DNA of 64,000 nucleotides from contig NZ_AUNE01000052.1 of assembly GCF_000447755.1 (NCBI RefSeq), positions 1 through 64,000 of the forward strand, read 5' to 3'. Every line of letters starts with the position of its first letter. Positions within the stretch are counted from its first letter, which is position 1. This stretch comes from Bacteriovorax sp. BSW11_IV (lineage in GTDB: Bacteria > Bdellovibrionota > Bacteriovoracia > Bacteriovoracales > Bacteriovoracaceae). Made by a program: the position numbers and the translations under genes. Shown here one piece after another: positions 41,867 through 50,939 of this stretch. The notes under the pieces are model-generated. The model had not been told where the DNA came from. It ran no database searches and saw nothing but the letters and a program-made list of their open reading frames with translations.

Positions 41867-42499
41867 TTGAAAATTATGGAAAAAATAGAGTTACTAAAAA
41901 ATACTGTACGTCCCAAATATACTAGTCTTGATCCAAGTCATGACTTTGCCCATATTGAAAGAGTTGTTCAAATCGCGAAGAAGTTAGCAGAGATTGAAAA
42001 GGCCGATGTTGAAATCGTTATGGCCGCGGCCTATTTGCACGACATCGTTAATCTTCCAAAAGATCACCCCCAAAGATCAAGGGCAAGTGAATTGGCCGCG
42101 GCGTCGGCCCAAAGGATCTTAGTTGAAATTGAGTTTGATCCAAAAAAAATTGAAAATGTATGCAATGCTGTTCTCGAACATAGTTTTTCAAGAGGGTTTA
42201 GGCCATCATCTTTGGAATCGGCCATAGTTCAAGATGCGGATCGTCTAGATGCCTTAGGAGCGATTGGAATAATGAGAACTGTAACTTGTGGCGCTTTGAT
42301 GAAGGCAAGTTACTACAACGTAGATGATCCAATGGCGAAGGAACGCTCATATGATGATAAAAATTTTACATTAGATCATTTTTACGTAAAGCTATATAAG
42401 TTAAAAGATTTAATGAATACAAGTGCTGCAAAAGAAGAGGCAGATCATCGAATCTCTTTTATGAAATCTTTTGTTGCTCAGCTTATGAAAGAGATTTAA
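41867..42499 (+). CDS. HD-domain phosphohydrolase
   Basis: 210 residues. His in HDFAH, then AAYLHD for the HD pair, and a later QDADRLD Asp complete the metal site of YedJ-like HD hydrolases. Probably acts on a nucleotide. GGAGA is well placed for a TTG start at 41867; the ATG 9 bases on is an alternative. It follows ACR3 by 3 bases and may be carried in the ars transcript. Confidence 0.82.
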   Translation: MKIMEKIELLKNTVRPKYTSLDPSHDFAHIERVVQIAKKLAEIEKADVEIVMAAAYLHDIVNLPKDHPQRSRASELAAASAQRILVEIEFDPKKIENVCNAVLEHSFSRGFRPSSLESAIVQDADRLDALGAIGIMRTVTCGALMKASYYNVDDPMAKERSYDDKNFTLDHFYVKLYKLKDLMNTSAAKEEADHRISFMKSFVAQLMKEI

Positions 42500-42517
42500 A
42501 CGTTTAAAAGGAATCTT

Positions 42518-42922
42518 ATGAGTCAAAGTTATTTTGGATCTTGTTTATGTGGTACAAATAAATTTGAAGTTATAGGGGACTTTAATAGTTTTTACCTTTG
42601 TCATTGTTCTTATTGTCAAAAAGACACTGGCTCTTTCCATGGGGCCAACTTATTTTCAATGGATGCTCAATTGAAATGGCACAGTGCTTTTGATTGTGTA
42701 AAGATTTTTAATCTTCCCGATACAAGGCATACGAAAGCATTTTGTACTGAGTGTGGCAGCGCACTTCCATACACTATGAATGAGACAGTTGTCGTAACTC
42801 CTGCTGGTGCGCTCGATTCAAAATTTGATATGAAACCAAATGCTCATCTTTTTTGTAAAAGTAGAAATCAATGGGATAACAATTTAGAGCTTCTTCCTAA
42901 GTTTGATACATTTCCAGAATAG
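42518..42922 (+). CDS. GFA/CENP-V-type zinc protein
   Basis: 134 residues. GSCLCGTNKFEV, CHCSYCQKDTGS and CTECGS form the zinc-binding cysteines of the GFA family. AAAAGGAATC lies upstream. Second GFA-type gene within 4 kb; it is not closely similar to the first outside the Cys motifs. Confidence 0.87.
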   Translation: MSQSYFGSCLCGTNKFEVIGDFNSFYLCHCSYCQKDTGSFHGANLFSMDAQLKWHSAFDCVKIFNLPDTRHTKAFCTECGSALPYTMNETVVVTPAGALDSKFDMKPNAHLFCKSRNQWDNNLELLPKFDTFPE

Positions 42923-42995
42923 GTAGATTAAGGAATCTTAACTCAATGTTTTTTATTCTCTGGCGAGAAGGGTGCATACTTTTCGTGGAGGAAAT

Positions 42996-43436
42996 ATGAA
43001 AAAGATTTTAATGTTGTTAATCCTTAGTGTTTTATTTTGTTCAACGGCCTTTGCTGGTTATGTGGAAGACATTTCAGAAGTTAATCAAAAAATTAGTCAG
43101 GCCGTCTCAGATCAGGATTTAAATGAAGTCATGTCTCATTATACAAAAGAGACGACATTCCTTGCTCCTGGTGCTCCTGTTATCGTTGGTCGAGAAGGTG
43201 TGGGAGCTTTCTATCAAGCGGCAATGGCACAAGGTGCGATCGGACTTGAGCTTTCTACAATTGAATTAAAAAGAATTTCACCAAAAAGAGTCGTCGAAGT
43301 TGGACAAAACAAGATTCACTTTTTTGACCCATCATCTAATCAAACATTTACTCAAGAGAATAAATATCTCGTAATCTGGAAAAAAACTAAGAACGGTTGG
43401 AAAGTAGATTATGACGCATATAATGCACTTCCTTAA
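42996..43436 (+). CDS. Secreted NTF2-fold (SnoaL/DUF4440-like) protein
   Basis: 146 residues. Signal peptide (LMLLILSVLFCSTAFA), then a cone-fold domain with YTKETTFLAPGAPVIVGREGV and a C-terminal WKVDYDAYNAL, typical of SnoaL/DUF4440 proteins. Start at the ATG 42996 with GGAGG before it. Role unknown. Followed by its own terminator. Confidence 0.8.
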   Translation: MKKILMLLILSVLFCSTAFAGYVEDISEVNQKISQAVSDQDLNEVMSHYTKETTFLAPGAPVIVGREGVGAFYQAAMAQGAIGLELSTIELKRISPKRVVEVGQNKIHFFDPSSNQTFTQENKYLVIWKKTKNGWKVDYDAYNALP

Positions 43437-43464
43437 TTAACCCAATATTTATCGAGACTTACAT

Positions 43465-43491
43465 GGCCCTTTTAAAAGGGCCTTTTTTTTT
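43465..43491 (+). terminator. Rho-independent terminator
   Basis: GGCCCTTTTAAAAGGGCC with nine T after it. Confidence 0.85.
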
Positions 43492-43523
43492 GCGGAAAAC
43501 TTAATATGGTTGTATAATGCAAC
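43490..43523 (+). promoter_or_regulatory. Promoter and palindromic operator of the MarR-family gene
   Basis: TTGCGG and TATAAT are 17 bases apart. The -10 lies inside a 15-bp near-palindrome GTTGTATAATGCAAC (43509-43523), a MarR-sized operator, suggesting autorepression. The ATG follows the -10 by only 8 bases, so the transcript is probably leaderless. Confidence 0.6.
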
Positions 43524-43526
43524 TAT

Positions 43527-43979
43527 ATGATCATGAACAAATCGGGTTTCTATTTAAATAGAACAACAATTACATTAAGAACTGTATTGCAAAACTTTTT
43601 TAATAAAAGAGATATTGACCTAACGCCAGAACAGTGGGCCATTATGGGGCTTGTTTGGAATTTTCAAGATGAGCTCAAATCAAAAACTCTAAGTGAACAT
43701 TTTTTTAGAGATAAATCGACTGTTTCACGAAACTTGAAAAAGTTAGAAGATAAAGAATTGATTCAATTTAATCCTTCTCTAGAAGATTCAAGAGAGAAGA
43801 TTATTAAAGCAACGACAAAATCAAAAAGTATTCAAAAAAAAGTTTATAAGACCATCAATGATGTATTGGAAATAGCAGAAGAAGGAATTTCAGATAAGGA
43901 TTTAGAGATAACACTAAAAACGTTAGCGAAGATGGATGATAATTTATCTTCTTATTTGAAAAGAGGTTCAAATGTATAA
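43527..43979 (+). CDS. MarR-family transcription regulator
   Basis: 150 residues. Winged helix with LTPEQWAIMGLVW, then LSEHFFRDKSTVSRNLKKLEDKEL and the wing DSREKIIKAT. Two in-frame ATGs (43527 and 43533) are possible starts. Its end overlaps the deiodinase-like gene by 8 bases, so regulator, redoxin and transporter form one operon. Confidence 0.87.
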   Translation: MIMNKSGFYLNRTTITLRTVLQNFFNKRDIDLTPEQWAIMGLVWNFQDELKSKTLSEHFFRDKSTVSRNLKKLEDKELIQFNPSLEDSREKIIKATTKSKSIQKKVYKTINDVLEIAEEGISDKDLEITLKTLAKMDDNLSSYLKRGSNV

Positions 43980-44661
43980 TTACGATCGTTTTTCTACTAA
44001 GTTTTTTGATTTTTCAAAATTTACAGGCCCAAAAAGAGGTCAGTCTGTATCTGATTTTTTATTAACGACAATTGATGGGCGTGAAGTAAAACTTTCTGAT
44101 TATAAAGGAAGAAAAATTATTCTTGAGACAGGAAGTACGACTTGTCCTATGTATGTTAAAAATATTAATCCTATGAACGAACTTGCAAAAAAATTTCCTG
44201 AAGTGAAGTTCGTTGTCCTCTATGTCAGAGAGGCCCATCCTGGGGGAAAAATTAAAGGACATAGAAATTATGATGAAAAACTAAAGTGTGCCACTGATCT
44301 TATCATTGCCGAAAACGAGCATCGCGAAATTTTGATTGATAATTTAGAGGGGATGCTTCATAGTGAACTTGGTTTATTGCCCGATATGCTCTATGTTCTT
44401 GATGAAGAGGGCAGGGTCGTTTTTAGAAGCTCATGGAACGAACCTAAGCTTGTTCAAGATTTTTTGCACCAAAAATTAGACCCTAAAGAATTGGAAGTTG
44501 ATATTAGAGAGCCGAGTAAGCCTAATCCTCTTCAAATTATTAGGACAACTGCGAGAGGTGGGTTTATTTCATTCTGGGATTTAATTCTCTCTCTACCAAA
44601 GTTGATTCTTATGCACAGAGAAGTACAAAAGAAATTAAAAAATGAGAAACATCTTAACTAA
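43972..44661 (+). CDS. Iodothyronine-deiodinase-like thioredoxin-fold protein
   Basis: 229 residues. ETGSTTCPMY with Cys58 and LYVREAHPGG (residues 84-92) match the active-site loop and the EAHP element of deiodinases, with Cys in place of selenocysteine. The fold is peroxiredoxin-like. Bacterial members are called redoxins and their substrates are not known to me. It overlaps the MarR gene by 8 bases and the transporter gene by 20 bases. Confidence 0.75.
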   Translation: MYNYDRFSTKFFDFSKFTGPKRGQSVSDFLLTTIDGREVKLSDYKGRKIILETGSTTCPMYVKNINPMNELAKKFPEVKFVVLYVREAHPGGKIKGHRNYDEKLKCATDLIIAENEHREILIDNLEGMLHSELGLLPDMLYVLDEEGRVVFRSSWNEPKLVQDFLHQKLDPKELEVDIREPSKPNPLQIIRTTARGGFISFWDLILSLPKLILMHREVQKKLKNEKHLN

Positions 44662-45586
44662 CAAAATAATCTATCTTCTGTTGATGATTTTCATGCTGAC
44701 TCCATGGGGATCATCTTCATTGGCCTTATTAACGGGTTTTGTTGCTGCAACACTGCTTTCGAATCCGTTTGAAGAATGGATGAAAAACAATACTCGACAT
44801 CTCCTTTCATGGTCTATTGTAGGTCTTGGTGCTGGCTTAAATATTTTGACAGTTTTTGAATTCGGGGCAAAAGGCCTAGTGCAAACTTTTTTTACAATTA
44901 CATTAGCAATTACTATTGGCCTTATGCTTGGGAAAATTTTCAAAAATTCAAGAAGTATGAGTGCTCTTATCTCTGTTGGGACGGCCATTTGTGGAGGGAG
45001 TGCTATTGCTGCTGTTGCCCCAGCGATTAATGCAAAGAATGATGACGTCGCAGTTTCTCTAGGAGTCGTCTTTTTTCTAAATGCACTTGCTCTATTTTTA
45101 TTCCCGGCCATCGGTCATTATTATAATTTGGATCAATTTCAGTTTGGAACGTGGAGTGCACTTGCTATTCATGATACCAGCTCTGTTGTTGGTGCTTCAT
45201 TAACATATGGAGAAGAGGCCTTAAAAGTTGGCGCTACATTAAAGTTAACACGTTCTCTGTGGATTATTCCGATTACATTTATCTTTGCAAAATTTTACAA
45301 AGGTGATGAACAGGCCCATAGCGATGTTAAAGTTAAAGTCCCATGGTTTATTTTTGGATTTCTCGCAAATTCAATATTGTTTACCTATGTTACTCCTATT
45401 CAGTTTATAGGGGGATACTTTGTTTTTCTCGCCAAGAAAATGATGATTATGACTTTGTTTTTTATCGGGTGTTCACTTAGTTTAAAGAAAATTAAAGAAG
45501 TGGGGTTAAGGCCATTATTTCAAGGAGTGATCTTATGGTTGATTGTCGCTTCTTCTTCTTTGGTATTGGTTCTTCAAACAACTTGA
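44642..45586 (+). CDS. YeiH-type putative sulfate exporter family membrane protein
   Basis: 314 residues, about nine or ten hydrophobic helices. VGLGAGLNI, VGTAICGGSAIAAVAPAI and AIHDTSSVVGAS are hallmark segments of the UPF0324/YeiH family. Start at 44642, inside the upstream gene. Exported substrate not established for the family. Confidence 0.88.
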   Translation: MRNILTNKIIYLLLMIFMLTPWGSSSLALLTGFVAATLLSNPFEEWMKNNTRHLLSWSIVGLGAGLNILTVFEFGAKGLVQTFFTITLAITIGLMLGKIFKNSRSMSALISVGTAICGGSAIAAVAPAINAKNDDVAVSLGVVFFLNALALFLFPAIGHYYNLDQFQFGTWSALAIHDTSSVVGASLTYGEEALKVGATLKLTRSLWIIPITFIFAKFYKGDEQAHSDVKVKVPWFIFGFLANSILFTYVTPIQFIGGYFVFLAKKMMIMTLFFIGCSLSLKKIKEVGLRPLFQGVILWLIVASSSLVLVLQTT

Positions 45587-45597
45587 GAATTTTTAGT

Positions 45598-46380
45598 TTA
45601 ATCAGAGTCAACAAACCAGCATGATGGTCTAGACCACTGTGACTGTTCACATTCTTTTGTGTTTTCTTCGTTACAAAGAGTTCCCCTAACAAAGGTTTCA
45701 AAACGACAATCAAGCGTTGGATATTCGCCAACATAATTTAATGTTCTTTCGGCCGAATTATTATTTAAAATACCTTGAAATCTTTCGTGCACATCTAATG
45801 CTCTCATAAGATCTTGATAGACAAGAGTTGTTTCGTAAGAAATATGAAGCATATTTTCGCAAATTTTAGGATCTCTGTTTTTTTGACATTCATCATTTAA
45901 TGAAAAGAGATTGGGAAATATCTGATGGTCATTAAATAGCTCTGGAGCATTCGCTATTAAATCTTTTAGACAACTAGTGGCCGCATAGTAATCTGCTTGT
46001 CCTTCACAAGACATCTCTTTCGGTGCACGAGAGCGTACTGCTGGTGTTAGTTGGCGCCCCTGCACATAGGGTTTATCTCCCATAAAGTGTCCGACTTCAT
46101 GGCACAGAATCATGGCCAAGGAGCTTGAAGAGATATTATTTAAAGTGAGTAGAGAGTCGTGTACGGTTATTTCCCAGACGTCTTTGCCATTTTTTTTAGC
46201 GAAGGCATTAGGCAATTCGTTCACTTTTGTTGTGAACTTTAGCTCTATTTTATTGTCGATTTTATCACTTATTGTACTTTTTATTAGATTCGTAATTTTC
46301 TGATACGTATTTTCATCAACAACAGCATGTGAAGTTGTGGCAAAGAGTGTAATTGCTAACAGTAATAAATATTTAATCAT
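45598..46380 (-). CDS. Secreted HEVGH metalloprotease-like protein
   Basis: 260 residues with a signal peptide (LLLLAITLFATTSHA). MILCHEVGHFMG carries the zinc motif HExxH and CEGQADYYA a likely third ligand (E-x-x-AD), the arrangement of M48-type or related peptidases. Several cysteines in the C-terminal half suggest disulfides. Convergent with the YeiH-type gene. Confidence 0.78.
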   Translation of the reverse strand: MIKYLLLLAITLFATTSHAVVDENTYQKITNLIKSTISDKIDNKIELKFTTKVNELPNAFAKKNGKDVWEITVHDSLLTLNNISSSSLAMILCHEVGHFMGDKPYVQGRQLTPAVRSRAPKEMSCEGQADYYAATSCLKDLIANAPELFNDHQIFPNLFSLNDECQKNRDPKICENMLHISYETTLVYQDLMRALDVHERFQGILNNNSAERTLNYVGEYPTLDCRFETFVRGTLCNEENTKECEQSQWSRPSCWFVDSD

Positions 46381-46498
46381 GAAGTTTTTATAGCATGACC
46401 TGCGTTATTTACTAGAAAGCGTGAAAAAATGTAACGATGTTGGAAAATGTCAGAACTGACATTTAGATTTTTCCACCGATTTCATTGATAGTGGCGGA

Positions 46499-48652
46499 AT
46501 GAAAAATAAGTCATTATCCCACATTGTTAAGTTTTCCCTTGTATCAACCCTATTTTGTGTTGCAAGCACGTCTTATGCAATACAGTGTTTTGATAAACTA
46601 AATGTTTTTACAAAACAATCAACAGCTAAGCTTATTGCTGGAGAGAAGGGGAAAGTTCTAAAGAAATTTAGTGCTGAACTAAAAGATATGGCCAAGCGCT
46701 TAGGTCGCGACATTATGGATAGTGATATTCTTGTTGCTCGTGATCTTGATACAAATACTTCATTCTATGTGGTCGTAAGTGAAAAAGATCTTTTCTTTCT
46801 TACAAACACTCCTGAAAAACTTGGTGTTAATGCTAATTGGGGACTTATTTCAAACCAAACAATTGGTTTTAATCCAACAGGTTTCACTCCAAAAAGAGTT
46901 CAACTTGGTGAAGATAAAGTCGCAATTAATCAAGGAAATCGCTGGAAGATCCTAAGAAAAGAATTGGTTGATACGGCCAATCTTGCTACTTGGATTCAAT
47001 CAAGCGATGAAGCTGTAAGTGTATCTCATAAAGAGTGGGAAAGTGAACTTTCTTCTCTCATTGGTCGCCCACTTAAGAGTGGTGCACATTCATATGAAAT
47101 TTTGACTGTTAATGATGTTAAGGCCGCTCAATTTCTTAACTCTGAGGATGGTGTAACGACTTTTGCTGTTATAAAAGGAAATCTTTTTTACCTCAGAAAA
47201 GACGCCATCAAAGATGATTTAACGAACGGAGCTAAAGTTGGTCTTGTTCCAACATCTGGTCCAGGTTTTGGTATCATTAATAAAGATGTTGTTAAGCTAG
47301 AGCAGGGGCTTGCCCTTGTCATTGGTAGTGATGGTTTCCAAATCCTACCTCAATATGAGCTCGCTTCACTTTTAGACTTAAAATTGATTGATCTTGATTC
47401 TATCGAAGGTCTTGATAGTTCAGTTCTTTCTTTTATGAAAGAAAATCAAGATGCTCTTCCTTCAAAGATGCAAGAGCTTGGTCTTACATTTTCAGAAGTT
47501 GCATCTTCAAAAGTATTGAATAACTTAAATTCAGATGATGCTGGAAAGCTTTGGCTTAGTAATGCGGGTGTTTATCTTGTTAAAGATAATAAGTTTTCAA
47601 AGCTTGATATGGATGCCATGGGCATTTATAGAGGGGAAAACCTACAGATTCGTATTGAAGAAGATAAAGTTCTTATTTTTGAAAAAGGTAAGAGAGTTAT
47701 TTCTAAGCAATTCAAAGCTGGTGATGCTGATTATGCTCTCGAAGTACAAATTTCAGATGCTGATGCTCTTAAGGCCTTTGCTGAGTTCCATGGAATCAAT
47801 AGCGAAGAGTTTAAAAAATCAGTTATGCTTTATAATGGTAAAACTTTTGATATCGAACAAGAAGCGACACTTGCTGAATACAATGGAACACTTTACATCC
47901 TAGATGAAGGCGAGTTCAAAAAATATACGCCAAATATGGGTATCGGTTTCCATGCAAATGTTGAGCGTGAGTTTAATGTTGGTGACAATATGATCGTTGC
48001 TTTCACAAAAATGGGAATGGTAAAATACCCAATTTTAAAAGAAGGAAATGAAGCTCAAATTGCAAACTTATACCTTTCTACTCAAAATACTGTATTTAAC
48101 AGTGGTCTGATGAATCAGGTGGGTTTAAGTGTTGTTTCTCACTTACTGAGCTCAAAACTTGTATCATCAAAGGATCTATTTGCCTCGACTCTTCATATGG
48201 CCTTTACAAAATCAGGAGCAAGCTACTTTGTTCTAAAGTCTGTTGATGAGTCATTTGTTATTTCTATGACGAGCACTCCTGGAAAAGTAACGGTACAAAA
48301 AGTTTCTGAACTTTCTGAAGAACTTCTTCTTGAGAACTACTCAAAAGTTACTGGTGGACAAAAACTAGGATTCTTAGGTGGTAAGAAAGTTAAAGAAGAC
48401 ACTCTTCTACCAAATGAAATCGGAGGAGTACTTGCTCTTAAGGCAAACCACGTTCTTGGCAGAGAAATTTCGGACCAAGAATTTGCTGTAATTCAAAATG
48501 CTTTCCAATTTCACCACATGGTTTATGGCGGAGTTGTGTACCAGTCACAAAGAACGCAGGAAACTGTAAATAAGGTTGTGGCCTACCTTGGATCTCAAAA
48601 TCTATTTAGCGCCGAAGATATTAAAGCAATGGTATCTTCAGGTCTCTTATAA
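46499..48652 (+). CDS. Large secreted protein with degenerate internal repeats
   Basis: 717 residues. Signal peptide (VSTLFCVASTSYA). The mature part shows five or six weak repeats of about 90-100 residues, each with an F/Y-x-V-x-x-x-x-LF-x-L strand pair and a following G-x-G or I-x-F element, e.g. SFYVVVSEKDLFFLTN, TTFAVIKGNLFYLRK, AGVYLVKDNKFSKL, ATLAEYNGTLYILDE. No known family. Probably periplasmic or surface-exposed. Confidence 0.72.
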   Translation: MKNKSLSHIVKFSLVSTLFCVASTSYAIQCFDKLNVFTKQSTAKLIAGEKGKVLKKFSAELKDMAKRLGRDIMDSDILVARDLDTNTSFYVVVSEKDLFFLTNTPEKLGVNANWGLISNQTIGFNPTGFTPKRVQLGEDKVAINQGNRWKILRKELVDTANLATWIQSSDEAVSVSHKEWESELSSLIGRPLKSGAHSYEILTVNDVKAAQFLNSEDGVTTFAVIKGNLFYLRKDAIKDDLTNGAKVGLVPTSGPGFGIINKDVVKLEQGLALVIGSDGFQILPQYELASLLDLKLIDLDSIEGLDSSVLSFMKENQDALPSKMQELGLTFSEVASSKVLNNLNSDDAGKLWLSNAGVYLVKDNKFSKLDMDAMGIYRGENLQIRIEEDKVLIFEKGKRVISKQFKAGDADYALEVQISDADALKAFAEFHGINSEEFKKSVMLYNGKTFDIEQEATLAEYNGTLYILDEGEFKKYTPNMGIGFHANVEREFNVGDNMIVAFTKMGMVKYPILKEGNEAQIANLYLSTQNTVFNSGLMNQVGLSVVSHLLSSKLVSSKDLFASTLHMAFTKSGASYFVLKSVDESFVISMTSTPGKVTVQKVSELSEELLLENYSKVTGGQKLGFLGGKKVKEDTLLPNEIGGVLALKANHVLGREISDQEFAVIQNAFQFHHMVYGGVVYQSQRTQETVNKVVAYLGSQNLFSAEDIKAMVSSGLL

Positions 48653-48664
48653 TTTCCATTACTT

Positions 48665-48716
48665 GGGGCCGTTCAATCTCCGAGCGGCCCCCTGTAATTT
48701 TCACAGGGTTGGCCCC
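48665..48716 (+). promoter_or_regulatory. Overlapping GC-rich hairpins between two secreted-protein genes
   Basis: GGGGCCG (48665) can pair with CGGCCCC (48685) or, as GGGGCC, with GGCCCC (48711). CCCTGT (48690) can pair with ACAGGG (48703). The options exclude each other. No T run follows, so not a standard terminator. Confidence 0.4.
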
Positions 48717-48747
48717 CTCTTAAGGCCTTTGTGGGACAATCTATCCC

Positions 48748-49980
48748 ATGAAAAACACAACACTATTCCTACTGCTACTTCTTAGTTCTAAGCTTGCTTT
48801 TGCCATTGATCCTGATGCTGTGAAGGCCGCTTATAAAAAATTAAATCTTGAAATTACGGCTGATCAAAGTGCAATTGAAGCTCAATATCGCAAAATGATT
48901 TCAGTTGATGGTGTGGCCTTTTCAAAAGAGGGTCAATCTATCAAAGCGGCCAAAGAGCTCATCATAACTTTCATTAGAGAGTATGATGTCGATATTCTCA
49001 CTGATAGCAATAAGTCCTATGTCTTCAAGAAAGAATACTTTGCAAAGCATGCAAGCTTGAAAGAGAAATTCATGAGGCTTGTTGAAGACAATGCCAATAG
49101 GCTCAAATTTGCTTTTACAGCTCCTTATTCAGGTGATGATTGGGGTAGCTTTGATGATAGTCCACGCAGACCGGTAAGAGCGCGAGAAACGATCTATCCT
49201 GCTTATTATGAGATCAATTCATATTACCGTTCATTTTTTGATCAAACGCTCTCTGAGACTGATCTAAAAGTTATGAGTGCGGCCCTTGATTTTCAAATCA
49301 ATTCTAAAATCTCTATCGTAAAAGAACTTAAAGACAATTATTTTAACCTGTCTTCGGAAAGTAAAGAGCTGTATTCAATATTAATGTCTATCCTTGCAGA
49401 TGAAGGAACAAGGCTTGATATTCATGATAATAAAAGAACAGAGCATTTTCTTGATAGAATTAAGAGCATTAATGAATCTGTTAATTCGCTAAATCAATCA
49501 AAACTTGCAAAGCTAAAAGGTCTCTTCCAAAAAATGAACCTAGAAGGTGGCATTATTGATGGTGCTTTTGCTCCTTATTATTTCGATACTATCGTCCTTT
49601 TAAATAAAGACCTCAACTCCAATATTCTGGCAATGGCCCCTAGAGAGATTAATGAAAAGTTTTTCTTATTTCATGGCACCCTTGCTCCTTTTATTTCTTT
49701 AAATTTAAACGAAGAAGGGCAGAGTGCTCTTAATCGATTGGCCTTTCAGTTAGCAGCGAACTTGAAAAAGGATCTTGGTGATAGCGAATTTGCCACAGTA
49801 AATGCATTTGATTTGGAAAAGAAGAGAATCGCTCTTGTTTTGGAAATCACAGGCATGGTAGATGAAGCAGTGAGTCCATCAGTTTTTAATATGTCTGTAG
49901 AAGAACTTGAAAGCTTAAGAGCAACATATATTCGAGATGGAAAAGTTTCATGTATGGATCTAATTAATTTGTTTCATTAA
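48748..49980 (+). CDS. Secreted protein of unknown function
   Basis: 410 residues with a signal peptide (FLLLLLSSKLAFA). Mostly helical, with two short segments near residue 130-145 rich in Asp, Ser and Arg. One Cys near the end. No family recognised. 12 bases before the next small secreted-protein gene, so co-transcribed. Confidence 0.65.
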   Translation: MKNTTLFLLLLLSSKLAFAIDPDAVKAAYKKLNLEITADQSAIEAQYRKMISVDGVAFSKEGQSIKAAKELIITFIREYDVDILTDSNKSYVFKKEYFAKHASLKEKFMRLVEDNANRLKFAFTAPYSGDDWGSFDDSPRRPVRARETIYPAYYEINSYYRSFFDQTLSETDLKVMSAALDFQINSKISIVKELKDNYFNLSSESKELYSILMSILADEGTRLDIHDNKRTEHFLDRIKSINESVNSLNQSKLAKLKGLFQKMNLEGGIIDGAFAPYYFDTIVLLNKDLNSNILAMAPREINEKFFLFHGTLAPFISLNLNEEGQSALNRLAFQLAANLKKDLGDSEFATVNAFDLEKKRIALVLEITGMVDEAVSPSVFNMSVEELESLRATYIRDGKVSCMDLINLFH

Positions 49981-49992
49981 GAGGAGATTTTT

Positions 49993-50373
49993 ATGAAGAT
50001 GTTTAAGATTTTAGTGATTCTATCAGTTCTCTTGGGTATCACTTCTATGGCCCAAGCAAAAGGCTACTCTGAAAAGAAATTGGCCCAAGTCATAGATAAA
50101 ATTAACGAAGATCTTGGAACTCTAGATGAGGCCCAATTAGATAAGAAATATACAAGTCTTATTAGTGATACGCTTAAAAAAGCACCAAAACTCGCTAAAG
50201 AATTAGAGCTTTCAAAAGATAAATCGACTAGAGAAAACCTACAAAGTATCGTAGAGAATGAATATAAATTAGATAAAAGAGATGATAGCGATCTTTCTTT
50301 TTGGGAAAAAATAGCTGAAAAGATTTATGAAGTAGCTTTTTTTATTGTCTTATTTTTCACTAATATTTGCTAA
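49993..50373 (+). CDS. Small exported protein with C-terminal hydrophobic segment
   Basis: 126 residues. Signal peptide (ILVILSVLLGITSMAQA), a charged helical middle, and a C-terminal hydrophobic stretch (VAFFIVLFFTNIC) that could anchor it. AAGAGGAGA precedes the ATG. Unknown family. Confidence 0.6.
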   Translation: MKMFKILVILSVLLGITSMAQAKGYSEKKLAQVIDKINEDLGTLDEAQLDKKYTSLISDTLKKAPKLAKELELSKDKSTRENLQSIVENEYKLDKRDDSDLSFWEKIAEKIYEVAFFIVLFFTNIC

Positions 50374-50383
50374 ATCTTGATAT

Positions 50384-50415
50384 AAAAAAAGCCCCATTTG
50401 ATGGGGCTTTTTTTT
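50384..50415. terminator. Bidirectional terminator
   Basis: AAAAAAAGCCCCAT-ttg-ATGGGGCTTTTTTTT between convergent genes. Confidence 0.85.
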
Positions 50416-50929
50416 ATTTACAATTGATGTTCTTTACAACACTCGCCGAAAAAATCTGACAATTAGCTTTTGTCTGACTTAATTCACAGATTCTCTTCTT
50501 TGCAATCTCATCAGAATCGCCAAAGATCTGTTTAGACTTTTTCACAAGGGCCTCGTAGGCGTTGTCTGCTGAAGTTGAGCTTGCGGCCGCTCTAATCAGT
50601 GAGTTTACATTTTTAAATGCAACTTCTGAGAAGTTTTCATAACAAGTTAGGATGCCTGCTCCCACTAGGTCTTCACCGCTGTTTGCTTTGAAAGACTTTG
50701 TGGCCCCTAAAAGATCTGAAGCTTCAGACTCAGTGATCTCGAATGTCTTTACTCTATCATCTAGAGCTTCAGCAATTTTCTCGTAAAGCTTAGCAGAGTT
50801 CTTACTTGTAATATAGGCATCAAGGGCCTTTGGGTTTGAAAGAGCGCTTACAAGCTCAAAACATCCCATGCTGGCCATCGAATTTAAACTTAAAAGAGAC
50901 AATGTCATTCCAACTAATAGTGCTCTCAT
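50414..50929 (-). CDS. Small secreted cysteine-containing protein
   Basis: 171 residues. Signal peptide (LVGMTLSLLSLNSMAS), mature helical protein with about five cysteines (MGCFELV, LTCYENF, RICELSQTKANC, final NINCK). AAGGAGAAGACA before the ATG. Ten bases after the 1305-residue protein gene, so same operon and possibly a partner. Unknown family. Confidence 0.65.
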   Translation of the reverse strand: MRALLVGMTLSLLSLNSMASMGCFELVSALSNPKALDAYITSKNSAKLYEKIAEALDDRVKTFEITESEASDLLGATKSFKANSGEDLVGAGILTCYENFSEVAFKNVNSLIRAAASSTSADNAYEALVKKSKQIFGDSDEIAKKRICELSQTKANCQIFSASVVKNINCK

Positions 50930-50939
50930 TGTCTTCTCC

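Noticed and set aside
39085-42922. Arsenic/GFA region as a recently acquired island
   Set aside because: GGCC density and codon style match the surrounding chromosome; no integrase, repeats or tRNA at its edges.
43972-44661. Selenoprotein
   Set aside because: The active-site codon is TGT (Cys), and no in-frame TGA occurs before the stop.
44671-45111. 146-codon frame antisense to the YeiH-type gene
   Set aside because: Shadow of the membrane protein gene; no independent start or family signal.
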